Shown here: positions 9,200-15,521 of the stretch, piece after piece
Position numbering within the stretch: the first letter of the stretch is position 1
Layout: each line of letters opens with the position of its first letter
NCBI RefSeq assembly: GCF_003935895.2
Contig: NZ_CP054058.1
Span: 1,488,001-1,552,000 of the forward strand
Direction of reading: 5' to 3'
DNA from: Scandinavium goeteborgense
GTDB taxonomy: Bacteria; Pseudomonadota; Gammaproteobacteria; Enterobacterales; Enterobacteriaceae
Length of the DNA: 64,000 nucleotides
Position numbers and translations under genes: made by a program
The notes under the pieces: model-generated
Databases searched by the model: none
Told to the model about the DNA's origin: nothing
Seen by the model: the letters and a program-made list of their open reading frames with translations, nothing else

Positions 9200-9210
9200 C
9201 GCTAAAACTC

Positions 9211-9243
9211 GCCCGCTGTTGTTAACCCAGTAGCGGGCAGTTT
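9211..9243. terminator. Terminator between the ABC operon and yegS
   Basis: Inverted repeat GCCCGCT ... AGCGGGC (9211-9217 / 9232-9238) with a 14-nt loop, followed by AGTTT on the plus strand and by AGTTTTAG on the minus strand. The yegS stop codon lies in the loop. It could serve both convergent transcripts. Confidence 0.6.
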
Positions 9244-10121
9244 GGCGGCAGACGACATTCCAGCGCGTGTGGCAAAATTTCAATCCGGAACTCGCGGCCC
9301 GTTTTCGGTTCTCCGTCGAGATTAAAGGTGATGTCGTGCGGCGCGGTGATTTCAAACCACGACGACACGCCGTCAATCAGGTTCGGGTTTTCCTCCGGAG
9401 GCGAGAGGGTAGAGAACAGCGCGGGCAGCAGTTCCTCGCCGGTGAATATACGCAGGTGCAGCAGACCGTCGTTGATTAACGCTTCCGGGCAAAGCTGCTG
9501 CCCACCACCGGCCTGACGTCCGTTGCCGATGCCAATCACCAGCGCGTCGCCCTGCCAGTAAAAACCTTCGCCACGAATTTCACAGCGGTCGGCTTTCAGG
9601 GTGTCCATGCGCATCAGGCCGTGGATCAGATACGACACGCCGCCGAGCGCGGCTTTCAGCTTTTCCGGCGTTTCGCTGGTGATGCGCGTGCCAAACCCGC
9701 CGGTCGCCATGTTGATAAAGCAGGTTTTATCGTTGACCTTGGCGATATCAATTTCTTTCGCGTTTCCCGCGATCGCCAGCTTCAGGGCTTTGCTCAGATC
9801 GTCGGGCACGCCGACGCTGGTGGCAAAATCGTTGGCGGTACCGAGTGGCAGAAGGCCCAGCACAGGAATGTGGCTGTGTTGGCAATGGATAATTGCGGTC
9901 GCGACTTCATTAATGGTGCCGTCGCCACCGCCCGCGATGACCGTCGCCACGCCTAACTCGCAGGCTTCGTCCAGATAGCGCGCCGCATCGCCTTTCTCCC
10001 AGGTCACGCGCACATGGATTTCCACGCCTTCGTCGCGCAACTGCGTGATGGCTTCACGCAACTCCGGGTTTCCGGCTCCTTTGCCATTTAAGATCAACAC
10101 GCTGGGTGGAAAGTCAGTCAT
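9222..10121 (-). CDS. yegS: YegS-type lipid kinase
   Basis: 299 residues, the same length and sequence class as E. coli YegS, a diacylglycerol-kinase-fold enzyme reported to phosphorylate phosphatidylglycerol. The nucleotide-binding GGGDGT is at 64-69, followed by [12 protein letters not shown], the second signature of the DAGK catalytic family. The C-terminal beta-sandwich ends with [17 protein letters not shown]. It is a single gene, convergent with the ABC operon; a BIME lies upstream of its start. Confidence 0.96.
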   Translation of the reverse strand: MTDFPPSVLILNGKGAGNPELREAITQLRDEGVEIHVRVTWEKGDAARYLDEACELGVATVIAGGGDGTINEVATAIIHCQHSHIPVLGLLPLGTANDFATSVGVPDDLSKALKLAIAGNAKEIDIAKVNDKTCFINMATGGFGTRITSETPEKLKAALGGVSYLIHGLMRMDTLKADRCEIRGEGFYWQGDALVIGIGNGRQAGGGQQLCPEALINDGLLHLRIFTGEELLPALFSTLSPPEENPNLIDGVSSWFEITAPHDITFNLDGEPKTGREFRIEILPHALECRLPPNCPLLG

Positions 10122-10235
10122 CCGTTTTATCCAAATTATTCAACATGATAAAAAGTGTACCTTATGAACTGGACTTGTGCATGAGACCAGGCTGAATTAC
10201 GTGGGTAAATCCGCATTCTTTTGCCGGTTAAACAC

Positions 10236-10318
10236 TGCCTGCTGGCGCTGCGCTTAGCAGGCCTACGAAAGAGGGTTTGGGTATGTTGTAGGCCCGGTCA
10301 GCGTAGCGCCACCGGGCA
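10236..10318. repeat. BIME: two inverted REP elements
   Basis: Two REP-type palindromic units in opposite orientation: one of the CCTGCTGGCGCTGCGC type at 10236-10266 and one of the GGCCCGGTCAGCGTAGCGCC type at 10287-10318. Both have the enterobacterial PU pattern of a G/C stem around GCGCTACGC/GCGCTGCGC. They lie between the 5' end of yegS and the 3' end of the next gene. Confidence 0.8.
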
Positions 10319-10326
10319 TTTCGTCT

Positions 10327-10755
10327 TTAATGCGAGGCTGACCAGCGCGGCGCCTTCAAATCTCCCGCGAACATCCACACCAACTCACACAACAACCCGC
10401 GCAACGTTCTTTCCATTTCTGGCAATAACGACTGCTGGCACAGCATCTGCGTCAGCGACTGGCAATAGTCGCACAGCGCCTGTGCATCGGGTTCGAAAAA
10501 TTGTTGTGTTTCTGGCAGCGTCTCGACGGTAAAACGCGCAATCAGATGCGGCGGAATGGGGTCGTGCAACGTCGGGCCGAGCAATGCCAGACAGGCGCTG
10601 AGTCGACCTAACAGCGCCATTTTGTACACGTCGTCGTTGCATTCCATCAGGGTTTCAGCGAAACGGTCACAGCAGTCGGCCAGATCGGTAAAATCCGTTG
10701 CAGCGGTAAAAGGGAAGGTCAGTAAATCGCTGTCAGGGGAAAGGAGGGTTGTCAT
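10327..10755 (-). CDS. Hypothetical protein, 142 residues
   Basis: Function not recognised. It is predicted soluble and largely helical, with no signal peptide, and has many cysteines: LADCCDRF, MECNDD, LSACLALL, ALCDYCQ, MLCQQ and GLLCEL. The start chosen is ATG 10755 (MTTLLSPDSDLL) because GGAG lies 8 nt upstream. The frame stays open to 10827 but that upstream start has no ribosome site. The neighbours, a BIME and a decayed reading frame, give no functional clue. Confidence 0.6.
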   Translation of the reverse strand: MTTLLSPDSDLLTFPFTAATDFTDLADCCDRFAETLMECNDDVYKMALLGRLSACLALLGPTLHDPIPPHLIARFTVETLPETQQFFEPDAQALCDYCQSLTQMLCQQSLLPEMERTLRGLLCELVWMFAGDLKAPRWSASH

Positions 10756-10889
10756 AGGTTGAACTCCACTACGCCAGGTGAAATATTCAAAGACGCTAAT
10801 GCGCCATTGTGTCGTCGGTGAGTTCATTCAGGAGGCTAATCCAGGCACCTGATTTTGCAGATGCCGGGCGACAATACTTCGGCTAGTGA

Positions 10890-11042
10890 TGGCCGACAAG
10901 TGTGTATCCGGAGTTCAGGAATCCGGCTTGTGGTCAGTACAGGCATTATGAAAAGCTCGGCTATGAACCCGTGAATCGTGAAAATTATGCGTGGACCATT
11001 ACCCGGCCTGATATTTACCTCAATGGGAAAACGGCGGACTGA
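10890..11042 (+). pseudogene. C-terminal remnant of an acetyltransferase-like gene
   Basis: About 50 codons remain open after a stop at 10887-10889, with no start codon or ribosome site. The frame reads ...YRHYEKLGYEPVN..., then a short hydrophilic end and TGA at 11040. The HYEKLGYEPV stretch resembles the last strands of GNAT acetyltransferases (usual form YEKLGFEPV). No GNAT acetyl-CoA loop was recognised upstream. The rest of 10756-11192 (about 440 nt) holds nothing else recognisable. Confidence 0.4.
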
Positions 11043-11192
11043 CAAAAAAGCAGAGGGCAAGTTGAAAGATGGCTGCCGAAGCAGAAGCAGTTCATGACGT
11101 GTAACATGATGAATGTTCACTCTTTATTACATCTATATATACTGAGTGCGATATTATGATGCTTATATTGATAGCATATGCGTGGGTGGAAA

Positions 11193-11546
11193 ATGTCTCT
11201 ATTTTTAAGCAGTTTTATTTTTGAGAAGAAAGAATATGACAATGACTTTTATGTCCTGGACCAGGAAATAGAAGCTTACGCGACCAAAATTCCGGGCTTC
11301 ATAGGGATGGAAAGTTATACCGATGCCGCAAGTGGGCGAATCATTAATAACTATTACTGGCAGAGCCGAACGGCGATGGAAAGTCTGATTACTCATTTTG
11401 CTCATGCCAGAGCCAAATCCGAGAGCGATCGTTGGATTGTCGGTTATCAGACAGTGATTGCTGAGATTGAAGGCTCGCATAATATGAACCTTTCCCACCC
11501 GCTTGCGAATTATCCGTTGTCCTATCGCCGTGGCGAAGAAGCCTGA
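11193..11546 (+). CDS. Antibiotic biosynthesis monooxygenase (ABM)-fold protein
   Basis: 117 residues from ATG 11193, which follows GGTGGAAA; an in-frame ATG at 11178 has no ribosome site. The pattern is that of the dimeric ferredoxin-like ABM family: an early strand, IPGFIGMESYTDAASGRIINNYYWQS, then a helix with ITHFAHARAKS and a last strand VGYQTVIAEIEG. Family members are quinol monooxygenases, haem-degrading enzymes or simple stress proteins; no catalytic assignment can be made here. It stands alone between a decayed frame and a small DUF gene, in DNA that is AT-richer than the flanks. Confidence 0.65.
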   Translation: MSLFLSSFIFEKKEYDNDFYVLDQEIEAYATKIPGFIGMESYTDAASGRIINNYYWQSRTAMESLITHFAHARAKSESDRWIVGYQTVIAEIEGSHNMNLSHPLANYPLSYRRGEEA

Positions 11547-11724
11547 ACGTTGCCTCCGAAAGTCTGAGGAGCCCGCTCTTGGTGCATAGCAGATCGGTTT
11601 ACTGAGTTTAAGGTCCGCTGTGAGCGAGGAGCGGACGCTGGCCTTTCATATATGCACGATTTACTCGCTGGCCTGCTCCGACGTATATATCATAGATGCA
11701 GGGACTCATTAGCATGATTGGAGA
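11547..11724. other. Non-coding spacer with a GTCCGCT...AGCGGAC inverted repeat
   Basis: About 180 nt with no convincing gene. The inverted repeat near 11610-11633 is the type of short 'tccgct' palindrome often left around lost enterobacterial genes. A related GTCCGCTTTTGGC word occurs again near 11976. No function can be assigned. Confidence 0.35.
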
Positions 11725-11730
11725 TTGCAT

Positions 11731-11949
11731 ATGTTGATATATAACGTTTTTGGGCGGCATATTGGCGTTCAACGTAAGAATGAACAGTGGCTGGTATTTC
11801 GTGCTGACCTGACGGAGAGAAAGTTTTCTCGACTCTATGACATCGCTGTACCAGACGATATGACAGAAGGCGAGATTGCCGGCTGGCTGGGTGACATTTT
11901 CCATGAAGCCGCAACCGAGCGTCATCCAAATGTGGAACGCATCGAATAA
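11731..11949 (+). CDS. Small DUF7661-like protein
   Basis: 72 residues from ATG 11731, with GGAG about 8 nt upstream; a TTG at 11725 is a weaker option. It starts MLIYNVFGRHIGVQRK and continues with a WLVFR strand, a basic stretch, then DIAVPDDMTEGEIAGWLGDIFHE. This pattern, a small alpha/beta protein of no known role, resembles the DUF7661 family as remembered; the family number is uncertain. No operon partner. Confidence 0.55.
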   Translation: MLIYNVFGRHIGVQRKNEQWLVFRADLTERKFSRLYDIAVPDDMTEGEIAGWLGDIFHEAATERHPNVERIE

Positions 11950-12051
11950 GGATTTAATGGATAGCATTACTTTAAGTCCGCTTTTGGCACGAAAAGGACA
12001 GGCCTGGGTGCAAGGACTTCGGCTATGTGCGCAAAGAGGGCAATATCAATG

Positions 12052-12396
12052 CTATGGCTGCTTTTTCCGTAAAAGGAAAACGGCAACTGCCGTCAGAACA
12101 CCGATAAGTGGCATTGCGCCAGCACCGGCTAAGAAGTTATGGTGATCTATCCGATTATTCCTTCTAATATCAGCCAGGCGGGTAAGTGCGGTTTCTCTGT
12201 TATTCGAGCTAACTTCTTCAAATTGTTTTTCATATCCCTGATTCATTAAATGAAAAGCCTCGTCCTCTTCTGATGTTTCCAGCGCAACGATTTTCTTATT
12301 TTTTTTATAAAAATGGTAATCAGGCATTTGCTCATCCCTATGGAAGAAGTCAGTAAGGTAATATAGACCCTCAGGCTTTATTTTGTACACAGACAC
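12052..12396 (-). CDS. Hypothetical tail-anchored membrane protein
   Basis: About 114 residues from GTG 12396, which has AAGGGA 6 nt upstream; a TTG at 12417 would add seven residues. Not recognised. The body is charged and soluble-looking (YKIKPEGLYYLTDFF, FYKKNKKIVALETSEEDEAFHLMNQGYEKQFEEV). The C-terminus carries one membrane segment (FLAGAGAMPLIGVLTAVAVFLL) followed by RKKQP, so a cytoplasmic domain anchored by its tail is likely. No partner gene is obvious. Confidence 0.5.
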   Translation of the reverse strand: MSVYKIKPEGLYYLTDFFHRDEQMPDYHFYKKNKKIVALETSEEDEAFHLMNQGYEKQFEEVSSNNRETALTRLADIRRNNRIDHHNFLAGAGAMPLIGVLTAVAVFLLRKKQP

Positions 12397-12614
12397 TGAA
12401 TGTCCCTTCAAGGCCAACCGATTGTTCTTTCAGCTATGTCCGCACCCGGCACAAAGCAGGCATGTCTAGGGCAAAAACTCTGCCTTAGCGAACCCTGCTC
12501 AACTTCATTCCCACAAATGAAAATCAATCTGTTGATGTAAAAGTTATTTTTCCATATGTTAATTCGCTCTAGTCAGATCTCAAGAGTTCTTACTTAATAA
12601 CAAAGGGCCATAAC
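12397..12614. other. Intergenic DNA upstream of the cupin gene
   Basis: 218 nt between two divergent genes. AT-rich from 12540 with possible -10 words (TATGTTAAT near 12556), probably the cupin promoter. The 12420-12480 part looks like eroded intergenic repeat. No gene seen. Confidence 0.3.
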
Positions 12615-12956
12615 ATGAACATCGAGGCGTTTGCTTTTGGCACGACCAACTGGAGTGAAGTTGAAAAAACAGAACATCCAGGGGAAACCGGCATGGCTTA
12701 CTGGCGTACGCAGCTTTTTGGTCAGAAGCCGAATCAAATCCGGGTGCGAATGGTTGAATATACCCCGGGTTACCTTGCAGACCACTGGTGCCAAAAAGGC
12801 CATGTCCTGTTCTGCATGGAGGGAGAACTCGAAACGCTGCTCGAAGATGGCCGTAAATTCACATTAGCGGCGGGGATGAGTTATCAGGTGGGCGATAACG
12901 CGGAGCCGCATCAGTCCAGAACGACGACAGGCGCAAAACTTTTTATTGTGGATTGA
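12615..12956 (+). CDS. DHCW-motif-type cupin-fold protein
   Basis: 113 residues with a single cupin domain. The conserved DHWC tetrad is at 56-59 (YLADHWCQKGHVLFCMEGELE), with His63 and Glu69 as likely metal-site residues and a second cupin motif with His99 (NAEPHQSR). This matches the small 'DHCW motif cupin fold protein' family as remembered; its substrate is unknown. Start ATG 12615 follows AAAGGG at a suitable distance. A lone gene, with a good terminator about 135 nt downstream. Confidence 0.7.
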   Translation: MNIEAFAFGTTNWSEVEKTEHPGETGMAYWRTQLFGQKPNQIRVRMVEYTPGYLADHWCQKGHVLFCMEGELETLLEDGRKFTLAAGMSYQVGDNAEPHQSRTTTGAKLFIVD

Positions 12957-13092
12957 TTTGATGTTGGGCCGCACCAGCCGTTACTTTACTAAAATGGTCG
13001 AGCGTTACATCGTAAAACCGGGGGAAGTAGCACTGCACTACCTCACCCTACCTCTGCAGGGCAGTAACAAATCGCTTGGATGTAAAACAGAA

Positions 13093-13120
13093 GCCCCGTA
13101 TTCGCGGGGTTTCTTCTTTA
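13093..13120 (+). terminator. Rho-independent terminator downstream of the cupin gene
   Basis: CCCCG / CGGGG stem around a TATTCG-like loop, with AAGCCCCG leading in and TTTCTTCTTT after it. The flanking DNA 12957-13198 holds no other supportable gene. Confidence 0.7.
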
Positions 13121-13198
13121 CCCTAAGGTTTCTACTCGGTAACTATTATCGCTATGATTTCATCATAATAATCATTATGTGATTGGATAATCAGTGAG

Positions 13199-13378
13199 TT
13201 AGGTTGGTAGCAAGGCTGGCATAGCAATAGTTTCCCCTTGCTCGTCGCAAAACTCAACCAGGTAACCAAGCTCCGGGGTCTCTAAAACCATAACAATGGT
13301 ACCTACCATCTCCTTCGGAAGCCCTTGATCCGGCAAATCCTCAGCTAAGGCGACAACATCCAATTCGGCTCGATTCAT
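13199..13378 (-). CDS. Small DUF4926-like protein, possible immunity protein
   Basis: 59 residues, so easily missed by length filters. It starts MNRAELDVVALAEDLPDQGL, then MVGTIVMVLETPELGYLVEFCDEQGETIAM. This is the pattern of DUF4926: LDVV.L..DLPE.GL..G..GTIV.V.E....YEVEF....G. The family is a small SH3-like beta-barrel that is common beside toxin genes. It lies 8 nt downstream of the DUF6966-like gene on the same strand and closes the minus-strand toxin/immunity array. The immunity role is inferred from position only. Confidence 0.7.
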   Translation of the reverse strand: MNRAELDVVALAEDLPDQGLPKEMVGTIVMVLETPELGYLVEFCDEQGETIAMPALLPT

Positions 13379-13386
13379 TGTCTATC

Positions 13387-13689
13387 CTACAAATCAGAGT
13401 TTGCTCTTCTGGATAGGATTGCCGTTTTCAATTGCTCATAAAGAATGTGGCTTAATTCGTCTAATTCATTGTTTTCACTTCGAAGCGGAATTCCATCTGT
13501 ATGTAAAACAAGGTCATTGAATGAGCCCATACCGCCAAAAAGCGCTTTTAATGACTGGACAGCAGAATCGTAGTCAATATCGAGTTCACTGCGCAGGGTT
13601 TCAAAGGGGCTTACCCACCGGGATGCCGTAGGGTTGGACGATAAAATATGAATAATGCTATCAATCGTTTTTTTAATTTGATCTTTCAT
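13387..13689 (-). CDS. DUF6966-like protein, probable immunity protein
   Basis: 100 residues, soluble, no signal. The central motif FGGMGSFNDLVLHTDG followed by ENNELDELSHILYEQLK is the signature remembered for the DUF6966 family, which is frequent downstream of toxin tips. The ATG at 13689 overlaps the stop of the decayed toxin-tip frame (CAATGA), which is the usual coupling of a polymorphic toxin with its immunity gene. Its cognate toxin is now only a fragment, so it is probably an orphan immunity gene kept against siblings' toxin. Confidence 0.65.
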   Translation of the reverse strand: MKDQIKKTIDSIIHILSSNPTASRWVSPFETLRSELDIDYDSAVQSLKALFGGMGSFNDLVLHTDGIPLRSENNELDELSHILYEQLKTAILSRRANSDL

Positions 13690-13895
13690 TGCAAGTCTCG
13701 ACTGCTCAGTATTTTAATATTGGGATTTTCCCACGGCTTAAGGATAACTACCTGTTCTGTGCAGCCGGAGTAAAGTGCTATCTGGAATCCCATTTTCCCT
13801 ATATTGACCTTCGTTCCTGCAGGTATCTGAATTTCTCGGATTCAGATAGAGGGATTCAGTGCCATTAGGTCATATGGGTCTTCAGTTGAGCAAAA
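13686..13895 (-). pseudogene. Decayed C-terminal tip of a secreted toxin
   Basis: One frame runs from the stop of the upstream immunity-like gene to the start of the next, interrupted by TGA at 13842-13844. Before that stop it reads STEDPYDLMALNPSI. After it come 51 codons beginning IREIQIPAGTKVNIGKMG and containing GCTEQVVILKPWENPNIK, ending TGA at 13686. The pattern [RE-x-IPAGTKV-x-G ... G-x-EQVVI] is that of the last strands of secreted nicotinamide-glycohydrolase or ADP-ribosyltransferase-like toxin tips; the exact family is uncertain. No start codon is evident. It looks like a toxin module displaced during recombination. Confidence 0.5.
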
Positions 13896-14162
13896 TTACC
13901 CAATGTCGACAGATAAAGACGCTAATTTTTCTGCAATGACCTGTTCTGTCTGCTCATCACCATCAAGACCCATAGACTCTATGACTGAACGAAGAAAAGT
14001 ATAAAACTCTGCGTTACTTTTCTTCTCAGCAACCATATGACAAAGCGGAACAACATAAGCGTCATATTCGTCATTGGCCTCATCAAATTCATTAATACCA
14101 ATTGGATCCCATTCGTTAAGGAGAATTGATTTAACGGTTTTATGCAGTGTAGTGCTGTTCAT
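13896..14162 (-). CDS. DUF1871-like protein, probable immunity protein for the adjacent toxin
   Basis: 88 residues, acidic, all-helical looking, no signal. NEWDPIGINEF...DEYDAYV is the core motif of the small DUF1871-type proteins. The start ATG overlaps the toxin stop (ATGA at 14159-14162), with an AAGGAG-like site absent, so translation is probably coupled to the toxin. The acidic charge and coupling suggest it binds and neutralises the toxin domain; this is inference. Confidence 0.65.
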   Translation of the reverse strand: MNSTTLHKTVKSILLNEWDPIGINEFDEANDEYDAYVVPLCHMVAEKKSNAEFYTFLRSVIESMGLDGDEQTEQVIAEKLASLSVDIG

Positions 14163-15199
14163 AATTTAGGCGCCCCTGGTATTACTGTTACAACATTTCC
14201 AGTATTCGAATTCACAATGACACGCAGGTTATTGATTGAGTCATAATATCCAGTTGTGCCTGCTTTAGTGGAAAATAGTTCCCCTACGTTAATCGTACTC
14301 TCGATTGCCGAAGGGGGTACACCTCGCCCTTGCAAACGATCGAGTGCATGAGCTGAATACTTTAACTCGCCAATGAACGTTGTACTATTGTTTCCTAAGG
14401 CATTCATGGGATAGCCCGAACGTCCTGTAGGGAAGTAGGAGCCGACATCACTTTTAGATAATGGGGAAAGTGTCTTTATCTCACTCATGGGGCTTAGTCG
14501 CCCAATACCAAAAGTCGCCGCCACGGATGCCGCCGCTATGATGCTCCCCTTAGTCTGTTCATTCATGATTTGGTCGTAACCTGCTGGGGCATCCCCACCA
14601 AGCTGTTCAGCCGTATTATGAAAATCTTCTATGTTGCCGTTATAAACACCACCTGCGGCGAGAAGCCGTCCGGCAGCTTTGCTGTTAATCGTTTTGGCAG
14701 CCTGTGCATGCTGTATTGGTGCGTCCGCATAATGCTGTTTGACTGTCGGCGCAGGCTTTCTGCCTTGATGATTATTCAGTATGTACTCGTAAAGATCTCT
14801 GACTTCTATTCTAAAACGGTCGGTGTAGTGATCCATGAAACAGTCGTAAATCAGGTTACTGTTTTCATCGAAATAGAAAGGATTATAAAAGCTGCTCCAG
14901 TCTTCCCGGTTATCAATCCCCACCATTAAGCCGTGCTCTAGCTGAAATTCTACGTCATCGTAAAGTCTATCGTACTGATGGCGGGGTTTGCGTTGGTAGC
15001 CAGTAGCGAAAAACCGATGATGACGAACCTGTGTCCTGTCGGGGACTTGCTGAGGAATGAGAGAACGTGTGTATTTGCTGTAATCGAGTTCATAGTAAAT
15101 GGCGGCCCTTGCCAGCGCCTCATCCGGCGTCAGAATGAATTGAATATCCGCTGGTACCAGGTAGAGCATTGCATCCCATCGCGTATATAACGTGAACAT
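14159..15199 (-). CDS. Putative polymorphic toxin with C-terminal DUF4258-like domain
   Basis: 346 residues from ATG 15199; the TTG just upstream is less likely and an in-frame TAA lies at about 15212-15214. Three parts are visible. Residues 1-150 are an unrecognised, aromatic and charged region (RFFATGYQRKP, YNPFYFDENSNLIYDCF). Residues 150-275 are an Ala/Gly/Ser-rich linker with a short hydrophobic run (GSIIAAASVAATFGIG). Residues 281-341 match DUF4258: YSAHALDRLQGRGVPPSAIE, then GYYDSINNLRVIVNSNTGNVVTVIPG, with His284 and Arg288 as candidate catalytic residues. DUF4258 domains are RelE/BrnT-like and occur as toxin tips. There is no signal peptide and no Rhs, PAAR or filamentous haemagglutinin core, so this is an orphan or T6SS-cargo-like module. 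DNA is AT-richer than the flanks, suggesting transfer. Confidence 0.6.
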   Translation of the reverse strand: MFTLYTRWDAMLYLVPADIQFILTPDEALARAAIYYELDYSKYTRSLIPQQVPDRTQVRHHRFFATGYQRKPRHQYDRLYDDVEFQLEHGLMVGIDNREDWSSFYNPFYFDENSNLIYDCFMDHYTDRFRIEVRDLYEYILNNHQGRKPAPTVKQHYADAPIQHAQAAKTINSKAAGRLLAAGGVYNGNIEDFHNTAEQLGGDAPAGYDQIMNEQTKGSIIAAASVAATFGIGRLSPMSEIKTLSPLSKSDVGSYFPTGRSGYPMNALGNNSTTFIGELKYSAHALDRLQGRGVPPSAIESTINVGELFSTKAGTTGYYDSINNLRVIVNSNTGNVVTVIPGAPKL

Positions 15200-15350
15200 C
15201 AAGTTCTGGCCTTAATCCATTAAAGGTGTATGGATTTTCATCTCAATCTGGCGAGGAATCAAGCAATACGAACATCGAGGGTTGGCTTCTCAATGTGTTG
15301 TGAGTAGTGCGAGGGGGAGAAATGAGAAAGGTTGTTTGATGTACAAAACC

Positions 15351-15437
15351 AAAAAAATAAACCCGCGTAAGGGAGATTACGCGGGCTAAGGAGGTGGTAT
15401 CTGGTACAGCTAGCATTTATGGGTTATGTTTTTCAGC
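15351..15437 (-). ncRNA. cyaR: CyaR small RNA
   Basis: 87 nt. The transcript starts GCUGAAAAACAUAACCC and contains the UGCUAGCUGUACCAG and ACCACCUCCUUAGCC blocks of E. coli CyaR. It ends with a CCCGCGUAA/UUACGCGGG terminator hairpin and a U-rich tail (15351-15361). The ACCUCCUU segment is complementary to ribosome sites, matching the known Hfq-dependent mode of repression of targets such as ompX, luxS and nadE. Position just downstream of yegQ on the same strand is as in E. coli. Compared with remembered E. coli CyaR the terminator stem differs at paired positions, so pairing is kept. Confidence 0.93.
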
Positions 15438-15444
15438 GCTTTGG

Positions 15445-15487
15445 ATAATACCCGTATCAAGCGAAGCGGTATGTGATCCGTTTCTAA
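15445..15487 (-). promoter_or_regulatory. cyaR promoter with CRP site
   Basis: On the minus strand a -10 word TATTAT lies at 15445-15450, eight nt before the inferred cyaR start. A CRP site TTAGA-N6-TCACA spans 15472-15487, centred about 42 nt upstream of the start, the class II position. One half-site is perfect and the other 3/5. CRP-cAMP activation of CyaR is established in E. coli, and this layout agrees with it. Confidence 0.8.
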
Positions 15488-15521
15488 GATTTTTCCATAC
15501 TGAAAAAATAACCATTCTGAA

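Noticed and set aside
10756-10827. N-terminal extension of the 142-residue hypothetical protein
   Set aside because: No ribosome site at 10827, whereas GGAG precedes ATG 10755.
11950-12050. Short plus-strand frame reading KDFGYVRKEGNINAMAAFSV
   Set aside because: Has no start and runs into the 3' end of the minus-strand tail-anchored gene; no family match, probably chance.
12946-13182. 78-codon frame overlapping the end of the cupin gene
   Set aside because: No ribosome site, reads through the terminator hairpin, and ends in low-complexity Ile-rich sequence.
15203-15350. Possible carrier-protein remnant (Rhs-like) upstream of the toxin gene
   Set aside because: A second frame stays open there, but no YD repeat, PxxxxDPxGL or other Rhs core motif is visible, and the toxin frame has a stop just upstream of its ATG.
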